Assembly: GCA_020628865.1 (NCBI GenBank)
Contig: JAHDEJ010000015.1
Location: 54,509-97,659, forward strand
Direction: 5' to 3'
Origin: Acidimicrobiales bacterium
GTDB taxonomy: Bacteria > Actinomycetota > Acidimicrobiia > Acidimicrobiales > SHLQ01
DNA: 43,151 nt
Both the position numbers and the translations under genes were made by a program. Position 1 is the stretch's first letter, and each line of letters starts with the position of its first letter. The notes under the pieces are model-generated. The model searched no databases, had not been told where the DNA came from, and worked only from the letters and a program-made list of their open reading frames with translations. Of the stretch, positions 1-8,360 are shown in pieces.

Positions 1-6
1 CGACAT
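1..6 (-). CDS. First two codons of a downstream gene, probably the ABC permease (partial)
   Basis: An ATG followed by TCG begins one base after the TGA of the ABC ATPase on the minus strand and runs off the window. Such tight spacing implies translational coupling. In TauABC-type operons the inner-membrane permease often sits beside the ATPase, and no permease is otherwise present in this unit, so a permease is the likely identity. Only two codons are visible, so this rests entirely on context. Confidence 0.3.
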
Positions 7-7
7 G

Positions 8-808
<801 letters not shown>

Positions 809-872
809 AGTCTCCCCCTTAACGACGGCGCCCAGCGCCTCTCCGTGTTGAACCTAGTTGGTGCACACCGAC

Positions 873-909
873 GCCGGAAGGGCCGGGCCGTTGACTCGAC
901 CCTCCCGGC
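873..909 (-). terminator. Inverted repeat between binding-protein gene and ATPase gene
   Basis: A 10-base arm at 873-882 (GCCGGAAGGG) pairs with 900-909 (CCCTCCCGGC) with one G-T wobble, leaving a 17-base loop. It lies inside the operon just after the binding-protein stop codon. No T-run follows on the transcribed strand. It is therefore more likely an RNA-stabilising or partial-termination hairpin that keeps binding-protein mRNA in excess over ATPase mRNA than a full terminator. Confidence 0.5.
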
Positions 910-936
910 ATCAACCGAGTGTGCGTTCGGTGACGA

Positions 937-1929
937 TCAGCCTTCGAGGAAGCTGGTGTCGATGGTTGCTGCGTAGTCGTCGAGCTTCGACTCGAGCGCA
1001 CCCTCTGCCACGAACAGGTCGGCGACCTGGTTCATGAAGACGGGGACGTCGTTGCCGAACCAGGCGTCGCCGAGCTGCTCGGACGGCGTCGGGAACGAGA
1101 AGGTCGACAGGGTCGAGATGGTGTCCTCTTCGGACATGCCAGCCTCGGCGGCAATGTCGGGGATGCGGGAGTCCGGATCGCTGGCGTACGCAGCGTTGGC
1201 GTCGGCCGTGATCTTGAGGAAGTCCTTCAGGACGTCACCGTTGGCCTCGGCGAACTCGGCGCGAACCGAGGTCACGTCGAAGACCTTGAGGCCGATCTCT
1301 TCTTCCATCTCGGCGCCGGTCATCATGATGTTGCCGGCCTCGAGCATGCGGTTCAGACCGCCGCCCCAGCCACACGCCATGTCGACGTCGCCACCCTGGA
1401 GGGCTGCTGCGCCTTCGGCGGGTGCGAGGTTGACGATGTCGAAGCTGTCGGTGTCGACGCCCATGTACTGCATGGACTTCAGCATCTTGTAGTGCGCAAC
1501 CGTGCCGAGCGGCACGGAGACGGTCGCACCGTCGAGAAGCTCGGCGGCGTTGTCACGGTTCACACCGAGAGCGGTGGCGGCGACGCAGTTGTCGTTCTCG
1601 GCGTACGAGACGGCAACGTCGACGATCTTGAGGTCCTGGCCGGCGGACACGGCGCCCACGAACGGCACGAGGCCCTGCGAGAACGCAATGTCGATGTCGC
1701 CCGAGGCCATGGCCGCAGACATTTCAACACCGGTGCTGAACGAGACCCAGTTGACCGTGAGGCCGAGTTCCTCGTCGTAGGTGCCGTTGGCCTGCTCGAA
1801 CTGGTTCGGCGTCGGCCACTCGAGGAAGTAGGCGACATTGAGCTCTTCGAGGTCACTGTCGCTGCCTCCGCAAGCAGCGGCGACGATTGCGAGAGCAGCG
1901 AACATCGCTGCCATCATCATCTTCTTCAT
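937..1929 (-). CDS. ABC transporter substrate-binding lipoprotein, TauA/NMT1-like
   Basis: Extracytoplasmic solute receptor, 330 residues from the chosen ATG. The reading frame is open to 1989, but this ATG gives a clean lipoprotein signal (MKKMMM, hydrophobic stretch, lipobox VAAAC with Cys20), while the upstream part is Arg-rich and unlike a leader. A GGAGG lies about 12 bases upstream. The body has the pattern of the SBP_bac/NMT1 fold: an early LNVAYFLEW strand, a G-x-D-I-A-F motif where ligands dock, then an acidic C-terminal half. The neighbouring ATPase and class III aminotransferase suggest an amine-bearing ligand such as taurine. Riboflavin- or HMP-type ligands, also bound by this fold, cannot be excluded. 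Confidence 0.88.
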   Translation of the reverse strand: MKKMMMAAMFAALAIVAAACGGSDSDLEELNVAYFLEWPTPNQFEQANGTYDEELGLTVNWVSFSTGVEMSAAMASGDIDIAFSQGLVPFVGAVSAGQDLKIVDVAVSYAENDNCVAATALGVNRDNAAELLDGATVSVPLGTVAHYKMLKSMQYMGVDTDSFDIVNLAPAEGAAALQGGDVDMACGWGGGLNRMLEAGNIMMTGAEMEEEIGLKVFDVTSVRAEFAEANGDVLKDFLKITADANAAYASDPDSRIPDIAAEAGMSEEDTISTLSTFSFPTPSEQLGDAWFGNDVPVFMNQVADLFVAEGALESKLDDYAATIDTSFLEG

Positions 1930-2060
1930 TTTTGGTTTCCCCCTCCGGGATTGTCCTGCTCTGTTTCCAGAGCCCGTGACATCCTCCATTGGATGTCAGC
2001 GAAATTGGTTCAATTCACGAACCGGGCCAGACCCTACTCGGCGCTCCCCCGAACGCCGCA

Positions 2061-3440
2061 TCACCTCTGTGAACGCTGCGTTGCCATCCACCCTTCCACG
2101 TTCGTGAGGATCTGGTCCATGCGTTCGAAGATGTCGTCGAGCACGGCTTCGTCGGCGATGAGCGGTGGCGAAAGAACGAGCATCGTTGCGCCGCGATCAT
2201 CCGGGCGGATGAGGAGCTTCGAGTCCTTCACGAATCCGCCGAGCACGCCGCCCTGCAAAGCCGCTCGGTCTTCATCGCTGAGTTCGGTACCGTCTTCGCG
2301 ACTCTCCATGAATTCGACGGCGTAGAAGTAGCCGCAACCGCGCCATTCCTTGATGACGTCGAACTTTTCGGTGAGTGCGTCGAGCTTGTTTTGGAAGTAC
2401 TGCTCGTGGGCGAGCACGTTCTCGAGGACCTTCTCGTCGCGCATGGCCTTCATGTTCGCCACGGCAACCGCACAGGCGACCGGGTGACCGCCGAAGGTGG
2501 AGCCGTGGTTGTACATGCCGAGCTCGGAGTCCCAGGTCTCGTGGACGAGGCGTTCCCGGATGACGACACCACCAAGCGGCTGGTAGGCGGAGGTGACGCC
2601 CTTGGCGAAGGTGATCATGTCCGGGTCGATGCCGAAGCGCTCGCTGGCGAACCAGTAGCCGAGGCGGCCGAACGCGTTGATGACCTCGTCGGCGCACAGC
2701 AGGATGCCGTACTCGTCGCAGATGCGACGCAGTTCCTGCCAATAGCCCTCCGGCGGCACGACGGCACCGCGGCCGTTCTGCACCGGCTCGGCGATGACGA
2801 GGGCAACCGTCTCGGGCCCCTCGTCGAGAATCATCTGCTCGAGCTCCTTGACGCACGGCCACTCGGCAACGGGCGTGTCGGCGTCGCCGGCACCGTCGCA
2901 GGTGTTGGCGACGTGACGAACGCCGTCCCACAGGAGCGGAAGGAACTGGGTGCGGAACTTCGGGATGCCCGTGACGGACAGCGCGCCGAGGGTGGTGCCG
3001 TGGTACGCCCAGTTGCGGGCGATGACCTTGTAGCGGGAGTCCTCGCCGCGGGCGACGTGGTAGTTGCGGGCGAACTTCACTGCCGACTCGACGGCCTCGG
3101 AGCCGGAGCTCACGAAGAACACCTCATTGAGGTCGTTCGGGGCGAACTCGGCGATCATCTGGGCCGCTTCGATGGTGGGCGGGCTGGCGAAGCCCCAGTT
3201 CGGGAAGAACGCGAGTCGTTCCATCTGCTTCATGGCGGCGGCGGCGAGATCCTGGCGGCCGTGCCCGATGTTGGTGCAGAAGAGGCCGGCCAGTCCGTCG
3301 AGGTACTGGTTGCCCTCGGTGTCGGACACGTAGCACCCCTGACCCGCGTCGATGATGGGGAAATCGGCGTCGTGCCACGCGCCGCCCTTCGTGTAGTGCG
3401 GCAGCAGATTCGCCTGGGCAGCCTTGCGTTCGTGGTTCAT
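2061..3440 (-). CDS. Class III PLP-dependent aminotransferase (omega-amino acid/taurine:pyruvate type)
   Basis: Cytosolic fold-type I aminotransferase, 459 residues, the usual length. It moves an amino group from a terminal amine donor to a keto acid such as pyruvate. Visible are the phosphate-binding SSGSEA (111-116), the AYHGTT motif near 145-150, Asp251 in the DEV motif that pairs with the PLP ring nitrogen, and the Schiff-base Lys280 in TFAKG. The start has GAGGAGG 7 bases upstream. It is the first gene of the minus-strand operon carrying the binding protein and ATPase, so it probably acts on the imported compound. Taurine:pyruvate aminotransferase is a reasonable guess; beta-alanine, GABA or putrescine transaminases look alike in sequence. 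Confidence 0.92.
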   Translation of the reverse strand: MNHERKAAQANLLPHYTKGGAWHDADFPIIDAGQGCYVSDTEGNQYLDGLAGLFCTNIGHGRQDLAAAAMKQMERLAFFPNWGFASPPTIEAAQMIAEFAPNDLNEVFFVSSGSEAVESAVKFARNYHVARGEDSRYKVIARNWAYHGTTLGALSVTGIPKFRTQFLPLLWDGVRHVANTCDGAGDADTPVAEWPCVKELEQMILDEGPETVALVIAEPVQNGRGAVVPPEGYWQELRRICDEYGILLCADEVINAFGRLGYWFASERFGIDPDMITFAKGVTSAYQPLGGVVIRERLVHETWDSELGMYNHGSTFGGHPVACAVAVANMKAMRDEKVLENVLAHEQYFQNKLDALTEKFDVIKEWRGCGYFYAVEFMESREDGTELSDEDRAALQGGVLGGFVKDSKLLIRPDDRGATMLVLSPPLIADEAVLDDIFERMDQILTNVEGWMATQRSQR

Positions 3441-3480
3441 TCCGATCCCTCCTCGTTGAGGTCGCTTGCGACAGTTGAGA

Positions 3481-3500
3481 CGGCGCGGTGTGCCGCGCCG
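3481..3500 (-). promoter_or_regulatory. Perfect GC hairpin in the leader of the aminotransferase operon
   Basis: CGGCGCGG at 3481-3488 and CCGCGCCG at 3493-3500 form an 8-bp perfect stem with a TGTG loop. It sits between the 3503-3538 dyad and the aminotransferase start, so it would lie in the 5' leader or near the transcription start of the minus-strand operon. It may stabilise the leader; a role in attenuation is only speculation. Confidence 0.45.
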
Positions 3501-3502
3501 CA

Positions 3503-3538
3503 GTTAGGCTCTCTCACCAAATCGTGAGTTACCCTAAC
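3503..3538. promoter_or_regulatory. 36-bp two-part dyad, probable operator for the divergent units
   Basis: Two nested pairs of inverted arms share one centre (3520.5): GTTAGG 3503-3508 with CCTAAC 3533-3538, and CTCAC 3513-3517 with GTGAG 3524-3528. Such exact symmetry in a 155-base divergent intergenic region is typical of a dimeric repressor site, for example of the GntR or TetR type. TATGGT/TAGGGT on the minus strand and ATACGT on the plus strand are candidate -10 elements abutting it, so a bound protein could control both directions. No regulator gene is in the window next to it. Confidence 0.65.
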
Positions 3539-3595
3539 CATACGTGACCCGGGGCACAAGAGGAAGAGTCGGGCGTTCACACAGGAGCAATACAG

Positions 3596-6037
3596 ATGAG
3601 CAGAATTCCTGAGCAATCCCGCGTCGTCATCGTCGGCGGCGGGGTCGTCGGGGCCAGCGTGGCGTTTCACCTGACCGAGCTCGGCTGGTCCGACGTCACG
3701 CTCCTCGAGCGCTACACGTTGACCAGCGGCACGACCTGGCACGCCGCCGGTCTGGTCGCCCAACTCCGGGCGACCGCCAACATGACCCGCCTCGCCGCCT
3801 ACGGCGCCGAACTGTACGAGCAGCTCGAGTCCGAGCGCGGCTTCCCCACCGGGTTCAAGCGCACCGGCTCCATCGCCGTTGCCGCCGACCATGAGCGGCT
3901 CGAAGAGCTCGTCCGAGGCGCAGACATGGCCGCCTGCTTCGGCGTCGACGTTCAGGAGATCGATGTCGAGACGTTGGCCTCACACTGGCCGATGATGCAC
4001 ACCGACGATCTCGTCGGCGGCGTCTGGGTCCCCCGAGACGGACAGACCTCGCCGGTCGACACCACGATGGCTCTTGCGCAGGCAGCGAAGGCCGGCGGCG
4101 CGAAGATCGTCGAGAACATCGAGGTCGACCACATCATCACGAAGAACGGCGTGGCCACCGGCGTGTCGACGGCCGAAGGCGACATCGCTGCCGAGTACGT
4201 CGTGAACTGCGCCGGCCTGTGGGCCCGCGACCTGGCTGCGAAGGCGGGAGCGAGCGTGCCCCTCCACGCGTGCGAACACTTCTACCTCGTGACCGAACCG
4301 GTCCCGGATCTTCCCCCCGGGTTGCCGACGCTGCGCGACCCCGGCAGCAACGCCTACATCAAGGAAGACGCCGGTCGTATCCTCGTCGGGTTCTTCGAAC
4401 CGGTCGCAAAGCCGATCGACCCGAAGGACATGCCGAAGAAGGGCTTCGTGCAGCTCGACGACGATTGGGACCATCTCGGCCCGGTCATCGAGCAGGCGAT
4501 CCATCGCCTGCCGTTGCTCGGCGAAATCGGCATCCGCCTGTTCTTCAACGGGCCGGAGAGCTTCACGCCGGACGACGCCTACCTGCTCGGTGAGAGCCCC
4601 GAGTTGCGCAACCACTTCGTCGCCGCCGGCTTCAACTCGGTCGGCATCCAGTCGGCGGGTGGCGCCGGCCGCGTCCTTGCCGACTGGATCGTCGATGGCG
4701 CTCCGCCCATGGACCTCGCCGACGTCGACGTCCGCCGCATGCACCCATTCATGGGCAACCGCCGCTTCGTGAAGGACCGCTCGGTCGAGACGCTGGGCCT
4801 GCTCTACGAGATGCACTGGCCGTTCCGCCAGAAGGAGACCGCCCGCGGCGCCCGCCGCTCTCCCATCCACGACGCGCTCGTGAACGCCGGCGCGGTGATG
4901 GGCGAGACCAACGGTTGGGAACGGCAGAACTGGTTCGCGAACGAGGGCCAGGAACCGAAGTACGAGTACACGTACGGTCGTCAGAACTGGTTCGAGAACT
5001 CGGCGGAGGAGCATCGGGCAACGCGCGAAGCGGTCGGGTTCTTCGACCAGACCGCGTTCTCGAAGTTCCTCGTGCAGGGCCCCGACGCGATGTCCACGCT
5101 CAATCGCATCTGCGCCGCCGAAGTCGATGTCGAGCCCGGCAACACGGTCTACACGCAGTGGTTGAACCCGAAGGGCGGCATCGAGGCGGACCTGACCGTC
5201 TCCCGTTGGAGCGAGAACGAGTACTTCGTCGTGACCCCCACGGGCACGCAGACGCGAGACCACAACTGGCTCGTGCGCAACACGCCGGACGACGCCGTGG
5301 CCATCACCACCGACGTCACGTCCGGCTATGCGATGTTCGCCGTCATGGGCCCGAACAGCCGGGCGCTGCTCCAGCCGCACACAGACGCCGACCTGTCGAA
5401 CGAGGCGTTCCCGTTCGGCACGACCCAGACGATCGACATCGGCTACGCCACCGTGCAAGCGATCCGGCTCACGTACGTCGGCGAGCTCGGTTGGGAGCTC
5501 TACGTGCCGGCCGAGTTCGCGGCACACGTCTACGAGACCATCTTCTCCAACGGCGAGGCCCACGGCCTGCGGCACGCCGGCTACCACGCAATGAACTCGC
5601 TGCGCATGGAGAAGGCGTACCGTCACTGGGGCCACGACATCACCGATGAAGACACCCCGATCGAGGCCGGGCTGAACTTTGCCGTCGCCTACGACAAGGC
5701 GGGCGGCTTCATCGGCCGTGACGCGTTGCTCGCCCAGAAAGAGGCCGGCATCGGCAAGCGTCTGGTGCAGTTCAAGCTCGACGATCCGGAGCCGTTGCTC
5801 TACCACGACGAGCCGATCTTCCGGAACGGCGAGATGGTCGGCCACACCACGTCGGCCATGTACGGCCACACGGTCGGCTCAGCGGTGGCGATGGGCTACG
5901 TGTCCACCGGGGTCGAGATGCCCCGGTCCGAGGTGCTCGATGCCGAGTACACGATTCGGGCGAACGGCACGCTGCAGACCGCCCAGGCGAGCTGGCGCGG
6001 CTTCTACGACCCGGCCAACGAACGCACCAAGATGTGA
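3596..6037 (+). CDS. FAD-dependent dehydrogenase with C-terminal GcvT domain (dimethylglycine/sarcosine dehydrogenase type)
   Basis: A cytoplasmic two-domain flavoenzyme of 813 residues, the length expected for the dimethylglycine/sarcosine dehydrogenase family. The N-terminal half is a DAO fold with dinucleotide motif GGGVVG (14-19) and TTWHAAG, whose His49 matches the histidine that carries covalent FAD in DMGDH/SARDH. From about residue 460 it is an aminomethyltransferase (GcvT) domain, which in this family passes the oxidised N-methyl group to tetrahydrofolate as 5,10-methylene-THF. AGGAG lies 9 bases before the ATG. It is transcribed away from the aminotransferase/ABC operon with a shared dyad between them. 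The substrate is an N-methylated amine: sarcosine, dimethylglycine, or possibly N-methyltaurine given the neighbours. Confidence 0.92.
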   Translation: MSRIPEQSRVVIVGGGVVGASVAFHLTELGWSDVTLLERYTLTSGTTWHAAGLVAQLRATANMTRLAAYGAELYEQLESERGFPTGFKRTGSIAVAADHERLEELVRGADMAACFGVDVQEIDVETLASHWPMMHTDDLVGGVWVPRDGQTSPVDTTMALAQAAKAGGAKIVENIEVDHIITKNGVATGVSTAEGDIAAEYVVNCAGLWARDLAAKAGASVPLHACEHFYLVTEPVPDLPPGLPTLRDPGSNAYIKEDAGRILVGFFEPVAKPIDPKDMPKKGFVQLDDDWDHLGPVIEQAIHRLPLLGEIGIRLFFNGPESFTPDDAYLLGESPELRNHFVAAGFNSVGIQSAGGAGRVLADWIVDGAPPMDLADVDVRRMHPFMGNRRFVKDRSVETLGLLYEMHWPFRQKETARGARRSPIHDALVNAGAVMGETNGWERQNWFANEGQEPKYEYTYGRQNWFENSAEEHRATREAVGFFDQTAFSKFLVQGPDAMSTLNRICAAEVDVEPGNTVYTQWLNPKGGIEADLTVSRWSENEYFVVTPTGTQTRDHNWLVRNTPDDAVAITTDVTSGYAMFAVMGPNSRALLQPHTDADLSNEAFPFGTTQTIDIGYATVQAIRLTYVGELGWELYVPAEFAAHVYETIFSNGEAHGLRHAGYHAMNSLRMEKAYRHWGHDITDEDTPIEAGLNFAVAYDKAGGFIGRDALLAQKEAGIGKRLVQFKLDDPEPLLYHDEPIFRNGEMVGHTTSAMYGHTVGSAVAMGYVSTGVEMPRSEVLDAEYTIRANGTLQTAQASWRGFYDPANERTKM

Positions 6038-6046
6038 GCCCAACAG

Positions 6047-6095
6047 GATCTGTGAAGGGCGGGATGCCGATATGGCACCTGCCGCTTCACAGATC
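6047..6095. terminator. 49-nt hairpin between converging genes (copy 1 of a repeat family)
   Basis: The outer arms GATCTGTGAAG (6047-6057) and CTTCACAGATC (6085-6095) are perfectly complementary over 11 bp. Inside, TGCC and GGCA pair around a GATAT loop. The hairpin fills the 69-base gap between two converging stop codons, so it probably terminates both genes. Its length, ends and inner TGCC/GGCA are shared with the hairpin at 12695-12743. Confidence 0.7.
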
Positions 6096-6106
6096 GTTGT
6101 GGTGGC

Positions 6107-6523
6107 TCAGCCGGTCTTGGCGATGAGCACCGCGCAGTGCGCCTTCTGGGCGACACCCTCGGCCACGCAGCCGAGGATTCGGGTGATGCCCTGAACGTTC
6201 TTGTTGCCGACCACGATGAGGTCGGAGTTCGTCGCAACCGCTTCGTTGACGAGCACCGTGGCGGGCGTGCCCTGAACGGCGGCGATGGTCACGTTGAGGT
6301 GCGAGAACTTGGCGGCGACGTTCGTGAGCATGTCGCGGGCGATCTCGGTGTCGCTCATCCATCGGGCGTCCGAGCTCGAACCGAAGCCGTGCAGGTCGTC
6401 CTTGGCAACGGCGGTCACGATGTGGAGCGCTGCGCCGAGACCGGTGGCGAGATCAGCGGCCTCTTCGACGCCCCGGAGGGCTCGGTCGCTGCCGTCATAT
6501 CCAACGGTGATCTTGGTGTACAT
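6107..6523 (-). CDS. Universal stress protein (UspA family)
   Basis: Single-domain cytoplasmic Usp, 138 residues. The N-terminus KITVGYDGSDRALRG is the standard first strand and nucleotide-contacting loop, and the C-terminus has DLIVVGNKN. The usual ATP motif is G-x2-G-x9-G-(S/T). Here the second Gly is Asn, the spacing is one residue shorter, and the final S/T is Cys (ILGCV), so ATP binding may be weak or absent. The ATG is preceded by AAAGG. It is monocistronic, converging on the dehydrogenase. Family members respond to starvation or redox stress; no specific partner can be named. Confidence 0.9.
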   Translation of the reverse strand: MYTKITVGYDGSDRALRGVEEAADLATGLGAALHIVTAVAKDDLHGFGSSSDARWMSDTEIARDMLTNVAAKFSHLNVTIAAVQGTPATVLVNEAVATNSDLIVVGNKNVQGITRILGCVAEGVAQKAHCAVLIAKTG

Positions 6524-6607
6524 GGTGGGTTACCTTTCGTCGTGTTACCCCCACCAAAAGACTACGTATCACCCACCCCGCCAATGCCGGAATTGGCCAT
6601 ATCAGGC

Positions 6608-6619
6608 GTCACATGTGAC
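6608..6619. promoter_or_regulatory. 12-bp perfect palindrome upstream of the Usp gene
   Basis: GTCACATGTGAC is perfectly self-complementary and lies about 85 bases upstream of the Usp start in a 223-base non-coding gap. It could be a regulator site, but 12 bp is short enough that chance is possible. The rest of the gap (6524-6746) shows no ORF with coding bias. Confidence 0.3.
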
Positions 6620-6746
6620 CGCTGCCAACCGCCATGTGTACGCCAGATGAACGGGAGAAAAGCGGTCGGTGAACCAGATGTCCGCCGGCGTGATGGGCGA
6701 CACAGAACGCCGCTCGTTTCGCTCGCTCACCGGCTGTGGAACGGCA

Positions 6747-7685
6747 TCAACGTTCGCGACTGACCTCGGTCGGGTCCTTGTCGATTCGACGTCCCAGATA
6801 GCTGGGGTGACGGACGTTCCCGTCCGGCTCCCACTCGGCGAAGGCCACTTCGATCACCTCGTTGGGTTCGAGCCAGTGAAAGGTCCGACCTGCCGTGGGC
6901 GGGACCGGTCCAGAGAATGGCGAGTCGGCCCGGGCATCGCGGGCAACGATGTCTGCCCACTCGACCAGCGAGTCGCCGGTGAGGCCGGAACCGACGCTGC
7001 CCGCGTGGACGAATTCACCGTCCTCCCAGGTGCCGATCAGCAACGAGCCGACCGTGCCGGTGCGGCTCTGCTTTCCTTCGGCCCAGCCACCGACCACGAA
7101 CTCCTGACGGTTCCGGGGTTTCACCTTCCGCCAGCTCGGGGATCGGCGACCCTCGTGGTAGCGGCTGGACCGCTGCTTGGCCACGAGGCCTTCGAGACCG
7201 CGTGCCATCACGGCTTCGAGCAACGCCGGTCCGTCGCCGTCGTGCACCTGGGTGAGCCGCCACGTCGGACCGGGCTCGACGAGCTGCTCGAGCAGCCGCC
7301 GACGGTCCGAGAATGGGAGGCCGAGCGTGTCGTGACCATTGAGGTGGAGCAGGTCGAAGATGATGAAGCTCACGGGCGCGGACCGGGCGCGACGCGCTGC
7401 TTCCGCAGGATCCTTGATGTGCATCCGGTCCTGCAGTCGGCGGAAGCTCGGCGTGCCGTCGTCGGCTGCGGCGACGATCTCACCATCGAGGACGAGCGCG
7501 TCCGTTCCGGCGGCCACTTCGGCCAGCGCCTGGAGTTCCGGAAACGAGACGGTGGCATTGAGCAGGTTGGTGGTCTGCAGCCGAACCCCGTCGTCGTCGA
7601 TGAAGACGACGGCGCGCATGCCATCCCACTTGATTTCGTAGACCCACTCCTCGCCGATGGGGAGCTCGCCGCTCGCCGCCTTCAT
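6747..7685 (-). CDS. ATP-dependent DNA ligase
   Basis: Nucleotidyltransferase-OB-fold ligase of about 312 residues that seals nicks through an AMP-lysine intermediate. The active-site motif EIKWDGMR has Lys19 (from the ATG used here); motif IV EGLVAKQ and motif V WRKVKP follow, then an OB domain starting at EFVVGGW. It resembles the ligase module of LigD or the stand-alone actinobacterial LigC. No Ku, polymerase or nuclease partner is nearby. The start is uncertain: the frame stays open to 7805, but that stretch is Arg-rich and overlaps a better-looking 44-codon ORF. The ATG used has no clear ribosome site, and a CTG at 7724 overlapping the upstream stop would restore the conserved RPM segment. 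Confidence 0.9.
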   Translation of the reverse strand: MKAASGELPIGEEWVYEIKWDGMRAVVFIDDDGVRLQTTNLLNATVSFPELQALAEVAAGTDALVLDGEIVAAADDGTPSFRRLQDRMHIKDPAEAARRARSAPVSFIIFDLLHLNGHDTLGLPFSDRRRLLEQLVEPGPTWRLTQVHDGDGPALLEAVMARGLEGLVAKQRSSRYHEGRRSPSWRKVKPRNRQEFVVGGWAEGKQSRTGTVGSLLIGTWEDGEFVHAGSVGSGLTGDSLVEWADIVARDARADSPFSGPVPPTAGRTFHWLEPNEVIEVAFAEWEPDGNVRHPSYLGRRIDKDPTEVSRER

Positions 7686-7720
7686 CGGGCGGATGAGTCG
7701 GCCGTGAAGGGGTCCGTCGG

Positions 7721-7855
7721 TCAGCGGTTGTCCCAGCGGGTGCTGTCGGTCGCCGTGTCTGCTGCCGGCGCGGGTTCCGGTGCGGGGGCATCGAAGAACT
7801 CCCACACGGCGCGCAGCCAGGTCTCGATCTCGTCAGTGGGCGTGGTGTCGGCCAT
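7721..7855 (-). CDS. Small protein of 44 residues upstream of the ligase
   Basis: An ATG-to-TGA frame of 45 codons sits in the 10-base-spaced series between the SRPBCC gene and the ligase. Its third codon positions are mostly G or C, like neighbouring real genes. The overlapping ligase-frame translation is an unlikely Arg/Gly-rich string. The peptide starts MADTTPTDEIETWLRAVWEF, an amphipathic helix, followed by a Pro/Ala-rich tail ending STRWDNR. I recognise no family. It may be a small helper or coupling ORF; its stop forms a CTGA with an in-frame ligase codon. Confidence 0.5.
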   Translation of the reverse strand: MADTTPTDEIETWLRAVWEFFDAPAPEPAPAADTATDSTRWDNR

Positions 7856-7864
7856 GAGGCAACG

Positions 7865-8359
7865 CTACTCGCCGCGAGCGTTGAGGTAGTGCTGAAGCTG
7901 TTCGAAGGCGGTCCCCCAGGCATCGGCCAGACGCCCTTGGAGCAGTGGCCAGGCGAGGCGCCCAACGAAGGTCAGCTCGAACGCGCCGGTGTACACGAGG
8001 TTCGTCCGCTCCTCGCCCTCCCGACTCGTGTCGATCAGCTGCACACGTTCGGCCGCACGGCGGGCGATCGGCAGTGGCCACTCGAGGATCGTGAAGGCGA
8101 AGTCCGCCTCCGGCTCCACGATGATGGCCCGCTCGGAAACCTTCAGCCGGTTGATCTCCACCTGACGCGTGTCGCCGGGTGCCGTCCAGCTCGGGGGTTG
8201 GCCGACGGCGCTGGTGCAGCCGGCGAACCACTCGGTCCAGGAGGCGTGGTCGTTCACCGCCGCCCAGCATTCTTCGGTCGATGCGGCGACCTCGACCTCG
8301 GTGGAGATCTGGTGGGCTGCCGTGTCGAAGATCGATGGATCGGCCGGTTCGAGTTTCAT
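7865..8359 (-). CDS. SRPBCC (START-like) domain protein
   Basis: About 164 residues, a single helix-grip domain of the polyketide cyclase/dehydrase superfamily that binds hydrophobic ligands. ISTEVEVAASTEECWAAVND is the typical first strand and helix, followed by W-x-x-W-F-A-G and a C-terminal helix ending QLQHYL. The ATG chosen (MKLEPADP) follows GGGGGAG by 4 bases and lies one base after the upstream stop. The frame is open for 17 further codons, which would overlap the upstream gene. It is coupled to the nitronate monooxygenase gene. The ligand is unknown. Confidence 0.8.
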   Translation of the reverse strand: MKLEPADPSIFDTAAHQISTEVEVAASTEECWAAVNDHASWTEWFAGCTSAVGQPPSWTAPGDTRQVEINRLKVSERAIIVEPEADFAFTILEWPLPIARRAAERVQLIDTSREGEERTNLVYTGAFELTFVGRLAWPLLQGRLADAWGTAFEQLQHYLNARGE

Positions 8360-8360
8360 G

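Noticed and set aside
2391-3527. 378-codon plus-strand frame opposite the aminotransferase
   Set aside because: Shadow of a gene with all class III aminotransferase motifs; the translated string is low complexity and runs across the dyad.
3980-5869. 629-codon open frame on the minus strand opposite the FAD/GcvT dehydrogenase
   Set aside because: It is antisense to a clearly recognised enzyme, is rich in Val/Arg/Asp/Gly as expected from mirrored GC-rich codons, and has no domain.
6608-6619. Palindrome considered as a CRP/FNR site
   Set aside because: The half-site spacing does not match TGTGA-N6-TCACA or TTGAT-N4-ATCAA; kept only as an unassigned palindrome.
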